Positions 17,099-25,757 of a DNA stretch of 31,030 bases are shown here, in pieces. The notes beneath the pieces were generated by a model. That model was not told the origin of the DNA. It was given only the letters and a program-made list of their open reading frames with translations, and did no database searches. The first letter of the stretch is position 1. Each line of letters begins with the position of its first letter. The position numbers were made by a program, and so were the translations under genes. The DNA is from QQUD01 sp039029915 (GTDB lineage: Bacteria; Chloroflexota; Anaerolineae; Promineifilales; Promineifilaceae), in contig JBCCFD010000032.1 of assembly GCA_039029915.1 (NCBI GenBank), positions 1 to 31,030 of the forward strand, given 5' to 3'.

Positions 17099-18163
17099 AT
17101 GAGTGATCAGGATTTAAGTTTCCAAAGTTTTCTTGAAGGCATTAGTAGCGATTTTGAACAAACCCAGCGAGATTTAAAAGAAATAGATATTCTTATTAAT
17201 CAAAGCTCAGCTGAAGTTGAACGGTTGGCCCAACGTCATGCGCAGGTTACCAATCATACCCGACAGTTCCAAGTCAATTTTGAAACATTACCACGTGAAG
17301 ATATTAAAGAAGGCTATGAGGCTCTAGTTGATGCCCAACAGCGTTTATTCACGATGCGGGGGCAGTTAGAAAAACTACAGAGCGATCAGCGCAACCTGGA
17401 ACGATTAGCTGACTTACAGCGTCGGATTATTGAATTTTCAGGCGGTTCGATCGTGCTTCCTTCTGAGGACGGTGGCAAAAAAATGCCGCTCCCTGCAGAG
17501 GGATCAAATATCATTCGCCTCATTCAAACGGAAGAAGCTGTACGCCAAAGTTTGGTTCGGCGTATGCATGATGGTGCCGCTTCGTCGTTGAGCAACTTCA
17601 TTTTGCAAGCAGAAATATGCCAACGTTTTTTTGATGTTAATCCCGATCGAGCGCGCCAAGAACTCAATGCGCTAAAAAGCTCTGCTGCTTCTACTTTTAG
17701 TGATGTAAAAGACTTCATTTTTGACCTACGCCCGATGATGCTTGATGACCTTGGTGTGGTACCAACGCTGCGTCGCTATGTTGATTCTGTTCAGGAAAAG
17801 AATGGGATACCTGTACCAATTACTGTAACGGGTGTTGAGCGTCGTCTGGAGAGTCATATTGAGGTGACGATTTTCCGAAACGTGCAAGAGCTTTTAAACA
17901 ATGCGATTATGCATTCACAAGCAACCCAAATTCAAGTTTCCCTTGATTTAGCCCAAGAAGAAATCACGGCAATTGTTGAAGATAACGGCCGTGGCTTCAA
18001 TTCCGATGATGCTTTAAACGATAACGCTAAGACAATTGGACTATCTACCCTACGTGAACGGATTCAAATGTTAGGGGGCGAACTAAATATTCAAAGCAGT
18101 ATTGGTCAAGGCTCGCGTATTGAATTTTCAATCCCCATCGACCCTGAACCCATTAACATATAA
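17099..18163 (+). CDS. Soluble NarL-type sensor histidine kinase (DegS-like)
   Basis: 354 residues with no membrane helix. Residues 1-112 are a predicted coiled-coil sensor of the DegS kind (many E/Q/R/L heptads, e.g. LVDAQQRLFTMRGQLEKL). The HisKA_3 dimerisation domain has the phosphorylated H157 in LVRRMHDGAASSLSNF and the conserved DFIFDLRPMMLDDLGVVPTL. The HATPase domain shows the N box NVQELLNNAIMHSQA, G1 box EDNGRGF and G2 GLSTLRERIQMLGG. It would autophosphorylate and pass phosphate to the NarL-type regulator upstream. The start lies 18 bp after a terminator hairpin, with AGGA seven bases upstream. Confidence 0.92.
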   Translation: MSDQDLSFQSFLEGISSDFEQTQRDLKEIDILINQSSAEVERLAQRHAQVTNHTRQFQVNFETLPREDIKEGYEALVDAQQRLFTMRGQLEKLQSDQRNLERLADLQRRIIEFSGGSIVLPSEDGGKKMPLPAEGSNIIRLIQTEEAVRQSLVRRMHDGAASSLSNFILQAEICQRFFDVNPDRARQELNALKSSAASTFSDVKDFIFDLRPMMLDDLGVVPTLRRYVDSVQEKNGIPVPITVTGVERRLESHIEVTIFRNVQELLNNAIMHSQATQIQVSLDLAQEEITAIVEDNGRGFNSDDALNDNAKTIGLSTLRERIQMLGGELNIQSSIGQGSRIEFSIPIDPEPINI

Positions 18164-18215
18164 ATCATCTTATATTTCAGAGTGCAAAATTAATTTTATA
18201 CGTAAGAAAGTCGTG

Positions 18216-18221
18216 TATAAT
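18216..18221 (+). promoter_or_regulatory. Possible -10 box for the pilin gene
   Basis: A perfect TATAAT lies about 150 bp before the pilin start codon, in an AT-rich spacer. No convincing -35 box is seen 16-18 bp upstream, so an activator may be needed. Confidence 0.35.
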
Positions 18222-18370
18222 TAAAAGTAATCCAGTAAGCAACAACAAAGAGAAAGCAGTTTCATCTCAGTACATTGTTCCTATTGAACTCAAACATCAA
18301 AACTTTGTAATCTATCCATATAGTTAATCAACTATTTGATAAATTAAATCTTCAAGGAGGTAAACACAAA

Positions 18371-18523
18371 ATGCTATTTTTGAATCGTGAAAATGGTCAA
18401 GGCCTAGTTGAGTATGCTCTCGTACTTGTACTTGTAGCTGTTGTAGTTATTGCAATTTTGACTTTGCTTGGTCCTCAAATCGGCAACGTATTTAGCCGTA
18501 TTGTTTCTGGTCTCTCAGCTTAA
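18371..18523 (+). CDS. flp: Flp/Fap-type pilin (class IVb prepilin)
   Basis: A 50-residue pilin, structural subunit of the Tad pilus. Residues 1-9 (MLFLNRENG) are a short charged leader. Cleavage after G9 gives a mature protein starting QGLVEYALVLVLV, with glutamate at +5 and tyrosine at +6 exactly as in Flp pilins, then one hydrophobic helix to about residue 33 and a short amphipathic tail (GPQIGNVFSRIVSGLSA). A very strong ribosome site AAGGAGGT (18354-18361) suggests high expression. A perfect hairpin follows the gene and the tad genes start about 480 bp later. The prepilin peptidase is not in this window. Confidence 0.93.
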   Translation: MLFLNRENGQGLVEYALVLVLVAVVVIAILTLLGPQIGNVFSRIVSGLSA

Positions 18524-18570
18524 TTACATTTATTTATTCAAAGCTATTCTCATTATTATTTTGAGACCAC

Positions 18571-18600
18571 ATAGAGCCCTATCACATGATAGGGCTCTAT
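18571..18600 (+). terminator. Perfect 14-bp hairpin after the pilin gene
   Basis: ATAGAGCCCTATCA (18571-18584) and its exact reverse complement (18587-18600), followed by a broken T-rich tract. It probably ends most pilin transcripts or protects their 3' end, so that pilin is made in excess of the assembly machine. Confidence 0.8.
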
Positions 18601-19005
18601 TGCTTTATCTTATATTATTGTCTATAGTTGACAATAATATGTAAAATTGTATGATGAAGGATAAAATCTCCTTGGTATGTGGTTAATATTAAGATGATTT
18701 CATGTTTAAATGAAGAACAAAAGGTTCTTTTTTCTTTTTATGACTTACTTAGTAAGAAATAAGCTTTATACACAGTAAATCGATTTCTCAATTACAATAG
18801 TTGTATATTTTTTAGTAATTTTTGACTTATATTATTGTAATGAATTCAACCTCAACGAATGTAATTGGCAAATTGAAAGGTATTCAGTGGAATTGCCGAT
18901 TCCTCTTTTAACCGCAAAATTATAAAAGTCTAACTTAAATGTCTTTTCGGTTTACCAAAAATCCATTTATAAAAATCAAGCAAAAAGTTAGCCGATTGGT
19001 GAGCA
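18601..19005. other. AT-rich gene-free leader before tadZ
   Basis: About 405 bp with no gene and low GC. It contains one good promoter (18628-18655) about 350 bp before the tadZ start, leaving a long untranslated leader. No recognised riboswitch or small RNA is visible. Confidence 0.55.
18628..18655 (+). promoter_or_regulatory. Sigma-70-type promoter upstream of tadZ
   Basis: A consensus TTGACA (18628-18633), 16 bp, TATGAT (18650-18655). It lies after the pilin terminator and points toward tadZ, so the assembly genes have their own start. Confidence 0.6.
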
Positions 19006-20277
19006 ATGTCTGACAATATTCGAGTATTAATTGTTGATGATCTCCCAGAAACGCGTGAAAATGTACGCAAGTTACTTCAGTTCGAATCGGATGTTGAAGT
19101 AATTGGTCAAGCTGGGACAGGTGAAGAAGCTGTAGAAATGGCTAAAGAGCTTCAGCCGGATATTATCCTGATGGATATTAATATGCCCGGTATTGATGGT
19201 ATTGGAGCTAGCCAGAAAATTACAGAAATGGTGCCCACTGCCCAGATCATCATTATGTCTGTGCAAAGTGATCCTAACTATTTGCGTCGGGCAATGATGG
19301 CTGGGGCGCGTGACTTCTTAACCAAGCCATTTGGTGGTGACGAACTGACCGCTGCCATTCGGCGAGTCCATGATAAACGGCCAGCTAGAACGGCCGTTGT
19401 CCAACAGCCTCAGTATAATCAGGAAGCTTCAGGCCAACCTGCATCTCAGCGGCCGAGTGGCAATGTTGTTACAGTCTTTAGCCCCAAGGGTGGCGCTGGT
19501 TGTACAACAATAGCAATAAATTTGGCCGTTGCACTGTCTCGTCGTGAGTATCGTACATTACTTATTGATGGCAGCTTACAATTCGGTGATGTTGAAGTGA
19601 TGCTGCAGATGAAGGCCATGACCAGTATTGCTGATGTCAGCGATCCCAATCAAGAGCTCGATCCAGATTTGATCAGTAGCGTTGTTCAGATGCACAAAAG
19701 CGGCGTTCATGTTCTATTGGCACCACCCAAGCCCGAAATGGCAGATATGGTAAGTGAAGAGGGTGTCAAAAAGCTGTTAGATAATTTGAGAATGTCGTAC
19801 GATTTTATTATCGTCGATACTAGCTCTTATTTATCTGAGGTTTCATTGGCGATTCTGGATAATGCCGATCGAATTGTTTTAGTGGCTCAGCAAAGTTTGC
19901 CCAGCCTGAAAAGTATCAAACGGTTCTTCGATCTTTGTGAAATCTTGGATTATTCCCCAGCAAAAGCATGGCTGGTTGTTAACAAAGCGACCAAGCAAAG
20001 AATTTCGATAAAAAATATTGGCGAAGCGCTGAAAAAACCTGTTGTAGCAGTTATTCCTGAGGATCCTATTGCCGATTCTAAGGCGGATCAAGGCGTTCCT
20101 CTTGTATTAGGACAAGATGCAAAGAAACCAATCAGCCAAGCCATATACAAATTGGCTGAGCACACAATTCAAGAGCTTTCGGAAGGAAAGGAAGGAAACG
20201 GTGCTGCTCCGCAAGAATCAGATCAGACTGGTTTATTGGGTCGGTTGTTTAGCAAGCGAGTTAAAGCAGGAGGCTAA
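19006..20277 (+). CDS. tadZ: TadZ/CpaE-like pilus localisation ATPase with receiver domain
   Basis: 423 residues. Residues 1-122 form a receiver domain with D11-D12, the acceptor D57 (LMDINMPGIDG) and K107 (TKPFGG). After a Gln/Pro-rich linker, residues 153-400 are a ParA/MinD-type ATPase with deviant Walker A SPKGGAGCTT (K161 to T168), a LIDGSLQFGDVEVML region and FIIVDTSSYLSEVSL. In Tad systems TadZ sets the site of pilus assembly. The intact phospho-acceptor suggests real phosphorylation control, whereas many CpaE proteins have lost it. Two bases separate its stop from the tadA GTG. Confidence 0.92.
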   Translation: MSDNIRVLIVDDLPETRENVRKLLQFESDVEVIGQAGTGEEAVEMAKELQPDIILMDINMPGIDGIGASQKITEMVPTAQIIIMSVQSDPNYLRRAMMAGARDFLTKPFGGDELTAAIRRVHDKRPARTAVVQQPQYNQEASGQPASQRPSGNVVTVFSPKGGAGCTTIAINLAVALSRREYRTLLIDGSLQFGDVEVMLQMKAMTSIADVSDPNQELDPDLISSVVQMHKSGVHVLLAPPKPEMADMVSEEGVKKLLDNLRMSYDFIIVDTSSYLSEVSLAILDNADRIVLVAQQSLPSLKSIKRFFDLCEILDYSPAKAWLVVNKATKQRISIKNIGEALKKPVVAVIPEDPIADSKADQGVPLVLGQDAKKPISQAIYKLAEHTIQELSEGKEGNGAAPQESDQTGLLGRLFSKRVKAGG

Positions 20278-20279
20278 TC

Positions 20280-21674
20280 GTGTCATTATTAAAACGGATT
20301 GAACGTAATCAAAGTTCTGCACCATCTTCTCAGCAACAGCAGTCTGAATCCTCGAAGCTTCAGGAGTTGAGAGTTAAACGCTCGTCCCCTGCCGTTGGCT
20401 CAAGGGACGCTTATGTTGATTTAAAGAATCGCATTCAACAAAAGCTTATCGCTGAACTTGATCCAAGTATGGATATTACAAAAACAGCCGAAGTTCGCGC
20501 CACAATTCAAGAAATGTTCGAAGGTATGTTGGCTGACGAAAGTATTGTGTTAACACGCAATGAAAAGCGGCGCTTATTTGAATCAATCGTTTCAGAAATC
20601 TTAGGGTTTGGTCCCATTGAGCAGTTCCTTCACAATGATGGGATCACAGAAATTATGGTGAACGGCCCCAAGAAGATTTTTATTGAAAGTGGCGGTAAGC
20701 TTCAGCGAGTAAATGTTGAATTTGAAGACAATGATCATCTTTTAAGAATCATTGACCGAATTGTAGCCCCGTTAGGTCGACGTATTGATGAAGGATCACC
20801 GATGGTAGATGCTCGTCTTCCTGATGGGTCTCGTGTGAATGCTGTTGTACCTCCGATTTCAATTGATGGTGCAACGCTGACGATTCGTATTTTCGCTAAA
20901 GTTCCCCTGACAATTGAAAATTTAATTGAATTTGGAAGCTTAACGGTTGAAGCAGTTGAGTTTTTAAAAGCCTGTGTAATCGGCAAGTTGAACATTATGA
21001 TCTCCGGCGGTACAGGTTCGGGTAAAACAACGATGCTCAATATTTTGTCCGGGTTTATTCCTGACGGTGAGCGTATTGTGACCATTGAAAATGCGGCTGA
21101 ACTTCAATTAAGGCAGGATCATGTGGTTCGTTTGGAATCACGTAATGCAAATGTTGAAGGGCGCGGTGAAGTCTCTATTCAAGACCTCGTCATTAACTCT
21201 TTGCGTATGCGTCCCGATCGCGTTGTGGTTGGGGAGGTTCGCGGTGGTGAAGCGCTAGACATGCTTCAGGCGATGAACACAGGTCATGATGGAAGTTTGG
21301 CAACGGGCCATGCGAACAGTCCTCGAGATATGTTAGCGCGTTTGGAAACAATGGTTTTGATGGCCGGTATGGATTTGCCTCACCGGGCTATTCGTGAACA
21401 AATTGCAGCGGCCGTTCATTTGATTGTGCACTCTGATCGTTTGCGCGATGGATCGCGTAAGGTGACCTCCATTAGCGAGATTCAAGGTATGGAAGGGGAT
21501 GTTATTACGACCTCTGAAATTTTCCGATTTGAGCAAACGAATATTGAAAACGGTAAAGTTATCGGCCGTTTACGCCCAACAGGTTTACGTCCTAAATTTA
21601 TGTGGAAGATTCAAGAGGCTGGCATTATGCTCCCCCCTTCTATCTTTGGTATTGGTACACGAAGCAGACGCTAA
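20280..21674 (+). CDS. tadA: TadA/CpaF-type secretion ATPase
   Basis: Hexameric motor ATPase of the type II/IV secretion family that drives pilin assembly at the inner membrane. The N-terminal part (residues 40-230) includes EILGFGPIEQFLHNDGITEI and IDEGSPMVDARLPDGSRVNA. Walker A GGTGSGKT is at residues 243-250, then Walker B-like RPDRVVVGEVRGGEALDML and the histidine box TGHDGSLATGHANSP. Length 464 is typical of CpaF. The start is GTG with GCAGGAGG six bases upstream, at the end of tadZ, so the two are coupled. Confidence 0.95.
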   Translation: MSLLKRIERNQSSAPSSQQQQSESSKLQELRVKRSSPAVGSRDAYVDLKNRIQQKLIAELDPSMDITKTAEVRATIQEMFEGMLADESIVLTRNEKRRLFESIVSEILGFGPIEQFLHNDGITEIMVNGPKKIFIESGGKLQRVNVEFEDNDHLLRIIDRIVAPLGRRIDEGSPMVDARLPDGSRVNAVVPPISIDGATLTIRIFAKVPLTIENLIEFGSLTVEAVEFLKACVIGKLNIMISGGTGSGKTTMLNILSGFIPDGERIVTIENAAELQLRQDHVVRLESRNANVEGRGEVSIQDLVINSLRMRPDRVVVGEVRGGEALDMLQAMNTGHDGSLATGHANSPRDMLARLETMVLMAGMDLPHRAIREQIAAAVHLIVHSDRLRDGSRKVTSISEIQGMEGDVITTSEIFRFEQTNIENGKVIGRLRPTGLRPKFMWKIQEAGIMLPPSIFGIGTRSRR

Positions 21675-21712
21675 TTTTTAGTTTAGCGATAGTGTTTGAG
21701 GAGCTTGAATAA

Positions 21713-22702
21713 ATGAGTCCACTTGTAATTATTTTGGGGATTGTTGCATTTATGGTGTTTGCCGGTGCTGGTGCTGCACTTGTGCTTGGTGGTGGACGTG
21801 GCGATGTTGAAAAACGTCTAGATCAATTTGTAAGCACAACACCCATTGAAATTGAAGAAGAAGTCGTCACACAATCCGGGCCTGATGTGGCAGATCGTTT
21901 GGATCAGGTGATTTCTGGACGTGACTTTGTCAAACCAATTCGGGACCGTATTAGTAAAGCTGATGTAAAGCTTAGGGTTGTCGAATATATGGTTTTGGTG
22001 GTCTTGAGTGGCGCTGGTATTGCTTTTCTCACTTACCTTCTGATGAATCGTAATATCGCTCTGGCCATTGTGGGCTTGTTCTTAGGGCTGAGGTTGCCAC
22101 GTATGTTACTTGGTATGGCGGCAGACCGACGCATGAAGGCTTTTGATGCGCAACTTGGTGATACGCTGAATTTGTGGGTAAATGCACTCCGATCTGGGTA
22201 TAGTGTTTTGCAGGGTATGGAAACGATTGCAACCGAATTACCTCCTCCTGTCTCAAAAGAATTTGAGCGGGTTGTACAAGAGGTTCGGTTAGGCCTTAGC
22301 TTAAATCAGGCGATGGAAAATATGTATAATCGCGTCCCGAGTGAAGACTTGGATTTGGTGATTACGGCCGTTAATATTCAGCGCGAAGTGGGTGGTAATC
22401 TTGCCGAAGTTCTTGATACGATTAGCTTTACCATTCGGGAACGCGTCCGCATTAAAGGTGAAATCCGTACCCTGACAGCTCAAGGGCGTGCGTCTGGTTG
22501 GATCATCACCCTTTTACCTGTTGCGTTAGGCGGGTTGTTGTACATGATTAACCCTGGATACGTTTCAGAACTTTGGGTTTCCGAAGCACCATGGATTTGG
22601 CCGAATGTCGTTCCTTGTGGCTGGCTTGTCTTAGCATTTAGCGTCATGATGATTGGCGCAGGGGCTTTTGCAATCCGAAAAATTGTTGATATCGAAGTAT
22701 AG
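21713..22702 (+). CDS. tadB: TadB-like pilus assembly membrane protein
   Basis: Inner-membrane platform protein of the T2SSF family, 329 residues. It has an N-terminal helix (residues 3-27), a cytoplasmic part, a pair of helices around 88-130, the T2SSF core with LNLWVNALRSGYSVLQGMET and VITAVNIQREVGGNLAEVLD, and two C-terminal helices. It forms the membrane base on which TadA acts, together with TadC. Spacing of 38 bp from tadA and 32 bp to tadC indicates one operon. Confidence 0.92.
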   Translation: MSPLVIILGIVAFMVFAGAGAALVLGGGRGDVEKRLDQFVSTTPIEIEEEVVTQSGPDVADRLDQVISGRDFVKPIRDRISKADVKLRVVEYMVLVVLSGAGIAFLTYLLMNRNIALAIVGLFLGLRLPRMLLGMAADRRMKAFDAQLGDTLNLWVNALRSGYSVLQGMETIATELPPPVSKEFERVVQEVRLGLSLNQAMENMYNRVPSEDLDLVITAVNIQREVGGNLAEVLDTISFTIRERVRIKGEIRTLTAQGRASGWIITLLPVALGGLLYMINPGYVSELWVSEAPWIWPNVVPCGWLVLAFSVMMIGAGAFAIRKIVDIEV

Positions 22703-22734
22703 GAAAATTCACTATTGGATAAGGTTTTCTATCT

Positions 22735-23676
22735 ATGTCACCATTAATTATTACGCTTCTGTTATTTGGCATTGTTGCTGTTGTCGGTTTAGGTGTTCTC
22801 TTACTTCAACGGGCTGAAGACGATCCATTGCTCTCCCGAATTGATGAGTTTGCGGCACGTGAAGAGGTTGTTTCAATCGAAGAAATTGAACTTTCAATGC
22901 CGCTGCGAGACCGAATCTTTGTTCCGATTGCGCGGCGCGTTGGCGAATTCTTTGTTCGGCTCACCCCACAGCAGACGCTCGAAAATACCACACAGCTTAT
23001 CGAACTAGCCGGAAATCCTTACAATTGGTCCGCGGCTACATTTATGTCGATTCGTGTTGGGTTTACCATTTTTATGGGGATCATGACATTTTTCTACATG
23101 AGCCGTTTTGGAAATGCCGGTGCTGGTGCACGCTTTATGTACTCCATTGGTGGGGCCGCGCTCGGTTATTTCTTGCCCATCATGTGGCTTCGCTCTAAGG
23201 TTGATCGCCGCAAAGATGCCATCATTAAGAAACTGCCAGATGCGCTCGACCTGATGACGATTTGTGTTGATGCTGGTTTGACCTTTAACGCGGCTATGCA
23301 AAAGGTTGACGAGAAGTGGGATGATCCACTGGCGTTAGAGTTTGGTCGGGTTATTTATGAAATGCAATTGGGTAAGTCTCGTCGACAAGCGTTAAAGGAT
23401 ATGTCCGATCGAATGGATGTGCCTGATGTGACTAGCTTCTTGGCGGCCGTATTGCAAGCTGACCAGTTAGGTGTTGGTATTGGGAAGGTTTTGAGGATTC
23501 AATCTGAACAGATGCGCGTGCGTCGTCGGCAGCGGGCTGAGGAAAAGGCGCAACAAGCACCTGTAAAGATGATGTTCCCGATGGTGTTTTTGATTTTTCC
23601 ATCAATCTTTGTTGTTCTTCTTGGTCCCGCCGCATTCCAACTTATGAGGAACGAAGGTATCAGCAACCTCCGCTAA
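22735..23676 (+). CDS. tadC: TadC-like pilus assembly membrane protein
   Basis: Second T2SSF-family platform protein, 313 residues. It has an N-terminal helix, a central helix pair (about 100-145), the core motif KLPDALDLMTICVDAGLTFN with FLAAVLQADQLGVGIGKVLR, and a last helix MMFPMVFLIFPSIFVVLLGP typical of TadC. It is the last tad gene here; a hairpin follows. No tadD, tadE/F, tadG, prepilin peptidase or secretin genes are next to it, in keeping with a reduced, single-membrane Tad system. Confidence 0.92.
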   Translation: MSPLIITLLLFGIVAVVGLGVLLLQRAEDDPLLSRIDEFAAREEVVSIEEIELSMPLRDRIFVPIARRVGEFFVRLTPQQTLENTTQLIELAGNPYNWSAATFMSIRVGFTIFMGIMTFFYMSRFGNAGAGARFMYSIGGAALGYFLPIMWLRSKVDRRKDAIIKKLPDALDLMTICVDAGLTFNAAMQKVDEKWDDPLALEFGRVIYEMQLGKSRRQALKDMSDRMDVPDVTSFLAAVLQADQLGVGIGKVLRIQSEQMRVRRRQRAEEKAQQAPVKMMFPMVFLIFPSIFVVLLGPAAFQLMRNEGISNLR

Positions 23677-23694
23677 TTTAATCTAGTATTTTCC

Positions 23695-23732
23695 AAGACC
23701 GCCTGTTAGCATTTTCTGTTACAGGCGGTCTT
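23695..23732 (+). terminator. Hairpin at the end of the tad operon
   Basis: AAGACCGCCTGT (23695-23706) pairs perfectly with ACAGGCGGTCTT (23721-23732) across a 14-nt loop. The downstream side has no proper T tract (TGCTATATATTT), so termination may be only partial, but the position 19 bp after the stop fits a transcript end. Confidence 0.7.
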
Positions 23733-23845
23733 GCTATATATTTAGTAAATAAACCGCCAAAAGTTTTTAAAGCCCCCTTGGCATCGCGTGGTTTACTTCT
23801 CACTTAAAAACTGATTTTGATGTCAACAGTAGGATTCTTATCGTT

Positions 23846-24550
23846 GTGACTCAACCCATAAGCAATTGGAGCCAACGTGCAAAATTGTTTTTCCAAACGC
23901 TAACTGACTTGGCGTTCCCCCCTGTTTGTGTCGTTTGCCAGAAACCCGATCACCTAATTTGCAAAAACTGTTATAAAGACATTGAATGGCTATCTGAGTC
24001 ATTTTGTTCATACTGTTTAAGGCAGAAAACGGCCGTCTCTTGCTGTCATGGGAGCTTGCAGGGGATGTATACGGCCGTTTCCTACGTTGGCCCTATCCCC
24101 AAAGCAATCCACCATTTAAAGTACGAAGGTCATTTTGCCTTTGCTAAACCATTAGCGGAAATTATGATGGCGGCATGGCAAGCTCATTGGTCATTTCCTC
24201 AATATATTATCCCAATCCCCCTTCATCAAAACCGGCAAAAGAAGCGGAGCTATAATCAATCAGAACTATTAGCGAAAGAGATTGCTGAAAAGTGGCCTAT
24301 TGAACTTATCACAGACGGTCTGTTTCGTATCCGCCAAACAACGCCTCAGGTGGGACTAAACGCACACGAGAGACAATCGAACGTTGATAATGCATTTTGG
24401 GCTAGTGAAACGGTTAGGAACCAATCTGTCTTACTTATTGATGATGTGTTTACAACGGGCGCTACCATGCAGGCTGCGGCAACCGCCCTTGTGCAAGCTG
24501 GGGCTAAGGAGGTTTTTGGATTTACCCTCGCAAAAGCAAATTTACATTGA
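23846..24550 (+). CDS. comF: ComF-family phosphoribosyltransferase-like protein
   Basis: 234 residues. The N-terminus has a zinc-finger pattern (CVVCQ, LICKNC, FCSYCL, then CC). The rest is a PRTase fold: IIPIPLHQNRQKKRSYNQSE, the QVGLNAHERQSNVDNAF signature of the family, and the PRPP loop VLLIDDVFTTGATM near residues 195-208. ComF proteins take part in DNA uptake in competent bacteria, but homologues occur widely and their reaction is not settled. The start is GTG. A short spacer of 106 bp separates it from the hibernation factor. Confidence 0.92.
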   Translation: MTQPISNWSQRAKLFFQTLTDLAFPPVCVVCQKPDHLICKNCYKDIEWLSESFCSYCLRQKTAVSCCHGSLQGMYTAVSYVGPIPKAIHHLKYEGHFAFAKPLAEIMMAAWQAHWSFPQYIIPIPLHQNRQKKRSYNQSELLAKEIAEKWPIELITDGLFRIRQTTPQVGLNAHERQSNVDNAFWASETVRNQSVLLIDDVFTTGATMQAAATALVQAGAKEVFGFTLAKANLH

Positions 24551-24656
24551 TTTATTTTCAGGGGAACAAAAACGTTTGTGTCGCTATTTTATTTCAACGA
24601 ACTATTTGTTCTCCACCTGGCTTTTTGAAGCGCAAAATAAAAAGGGAGATTGAACA

Positions 24657-25220
24657 ATGAATGTTTCAGTAAACGGCCGTAATATACAAATGACGGATCG
24701 AATTCAGCAATATGTTGAAAAAAAGACGGCACGTCTCGATAGGTATATGCCAAACCTTCGGGAAATAAAAGTTGATCTATCTGAAACAAACTCCAAAAAC
24801 GTTCAAGAAAGAAAAATTGCCCAAATTACTGCTATCGATAAAAGGGGCACTATTTTACGCGCTGAGGAACGAAGCAACGACCTTTTTGCCTCGGTTGATT
24901 TGGTTGTCGATAAGCTTTATAAACAAATTCGGAAATATCGGGGTAAGAAACAAAAGCATTGGCGCCGTAATAATATGTCAGAAGAATTTTTAGGAGAGCC
25001 GCTGCCGGTCGAAGAAGATGTTGAAGAGGTTGTTGATGGAAACATTGTGCGAACAAAGCGGTTTGCACTTCAGCCAATGTCCCCTCAGGAAGCGATTGAC
25101 CAAATTGAATTACTCGGCCATGATTTCTTTGTATTTCACAATATTGAAGAGAACCAAATCAATGTGCTTTATAAGCGTAGAGATGCTGATTTTGGGTTGT
25201 TAATTCCAGAACTTAACTAA
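24657..25220 (+). CDS. hpf: Ribosome hibernation promoting factor, long form
   Basis: 187-residue ribosome-associated factor. The N-terminal S30AE domain (1-100) starts MNVSVNGRNIQMTDRIQQYV and holds the basic stretch KQIRKYRGKKQKHWRR. After a linker, the C-terminal dimerisation domain (about 130-187) has IVRTKRFALQPMSPQEAIDQ and ends VLYKRRDADFGLLIPEL. The long form brings two 70S ribosomes together as a 100S dimer during slow growth. AAAGGGAG eight bases before the ATG is a good ribosome site. Confidence 0.95.
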   Translation: MNVSVNGRNIQMTDRIQQYVEKKTARLDRYMPNLREIKVDLSETNSKNVQERKIAQITAIDKRGTILRAEERSNDLFASVDLVVDKLYKQIRKYRGKKQKHWRRNNMSEEFLGEPLPVEEDVEEVVDGNIVRTKRFALQPMSPQEAIDQIELLGHDFFVFHNIEENQINVLYKRRDADFGLLIPELN

Positions 25221-25229
25221 AAATAAAAT

Positions 25230-25299
25230 CTCCGAGTATTAGCGTAGAAATCAAAAATTTCAACAAATATTCGGAGGGTTTCTACTTTGTTATCAAAGT
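25230..25299 (+). other. Two hairpins after hpf
   Basis: CTCCGAGTATT (25230-25240) pairs with AATATTCGGAG (25266-25276) with one G-T pair, enclosing a smaller GAAAT/ATTTC stem. It is followed directly by ACTTTG-TTAT-CAAAGT (25284-25299). The last hairpin ends in TTTT and may serve as the hpf terminator. A related palindrome TACTTTGTTAACAAAGTA is at 25922-25939. Confidence 0.55.
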
Positions 25300-25381
25300 T
25301 TTACCTTAGCGAGATGAGGTGTCTTATCGAAGCTAGTGATGCGTCAAACAAATATTGAGGGGTAATTTTGACGCCCCTTCA

Positions 25382-25431
25382 AGTAGTCCTTGTCAACGTG
25401 CTATCCGTCAAAAAATCATTATCGGACTACT
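25382..25431 (-). other. Inverted repeat over the stop of the small minus-strand gene
   Basis: AGTAGTCC (25382-25389) pairs with GGACTACT (25424-25431) over a 34-nt loop; the right arm covers the stop codon of the gene that ends at 25430. A possible 3'-end structure. Confidence 0.45.
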
Positions 25432-25747
25432 AGTTTAATTTCCTAAGCCTTTCTACAAAGGCACCTCTTAATTCACTGTTTGCTAGTAGCTTTTGAAAAA
25501 AAGAAGGATATTGCAACCCGATATCAACCCCATTAACAACATCTTCCGCCACTTTGGGTATCCACTGATAATCCTTTGGCTGAATTGTTGCTCGATCCCA
25601 CAGCGTGTGTGCAATCAGAGATAAGTATTGATCGCCTGCTTCTGGCCAAGCGCCAAACTTGATGAGTTGCTCTCGCAACTCGCTTAACTCAGCGTGGCTG
25701 ATTGGTGTTTTAGGTACTGTTTGTCCTGAAATTGGCATAAGCCCCAT
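25430..25747 (-). CDS. Small uncharacterised protein, 105 residues
   Basis: I do not recognise the family. The protein is soluble and mixed in charge, with helical stretches such as SELREQLIKFGAWPEAGDQY, QWIPKVAEDVVNGVDIGLQY and a C-terminal FFQKLLANSELRGAFVERL that resembles short tails of other bacterial proteins of unknown function. The open frame extends 15 codons further (to 25792), but those codons are entirely or mostly encoded by the dispersed repeat. The ATG at 25747 has AAGGGG seven to eight bases upstream and is the likely start. The ribosome site straddles the repeat edge. It may be a remnant of a longer gene cut by the repeat, or a real small gene. Confidence 0.55.
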   Translation of the reverse strand: MGLMPISGQTVPKTPISHAELSELREQLIKFGAWPEAGDQYLSLIAHTLWDRATIQPKDYQWIPKVAEDVVNGVDIGLQYPSFFQKLLANSELRGAFVERLRKLN

Positions 25748-25757
25748 AGCATTGCCC

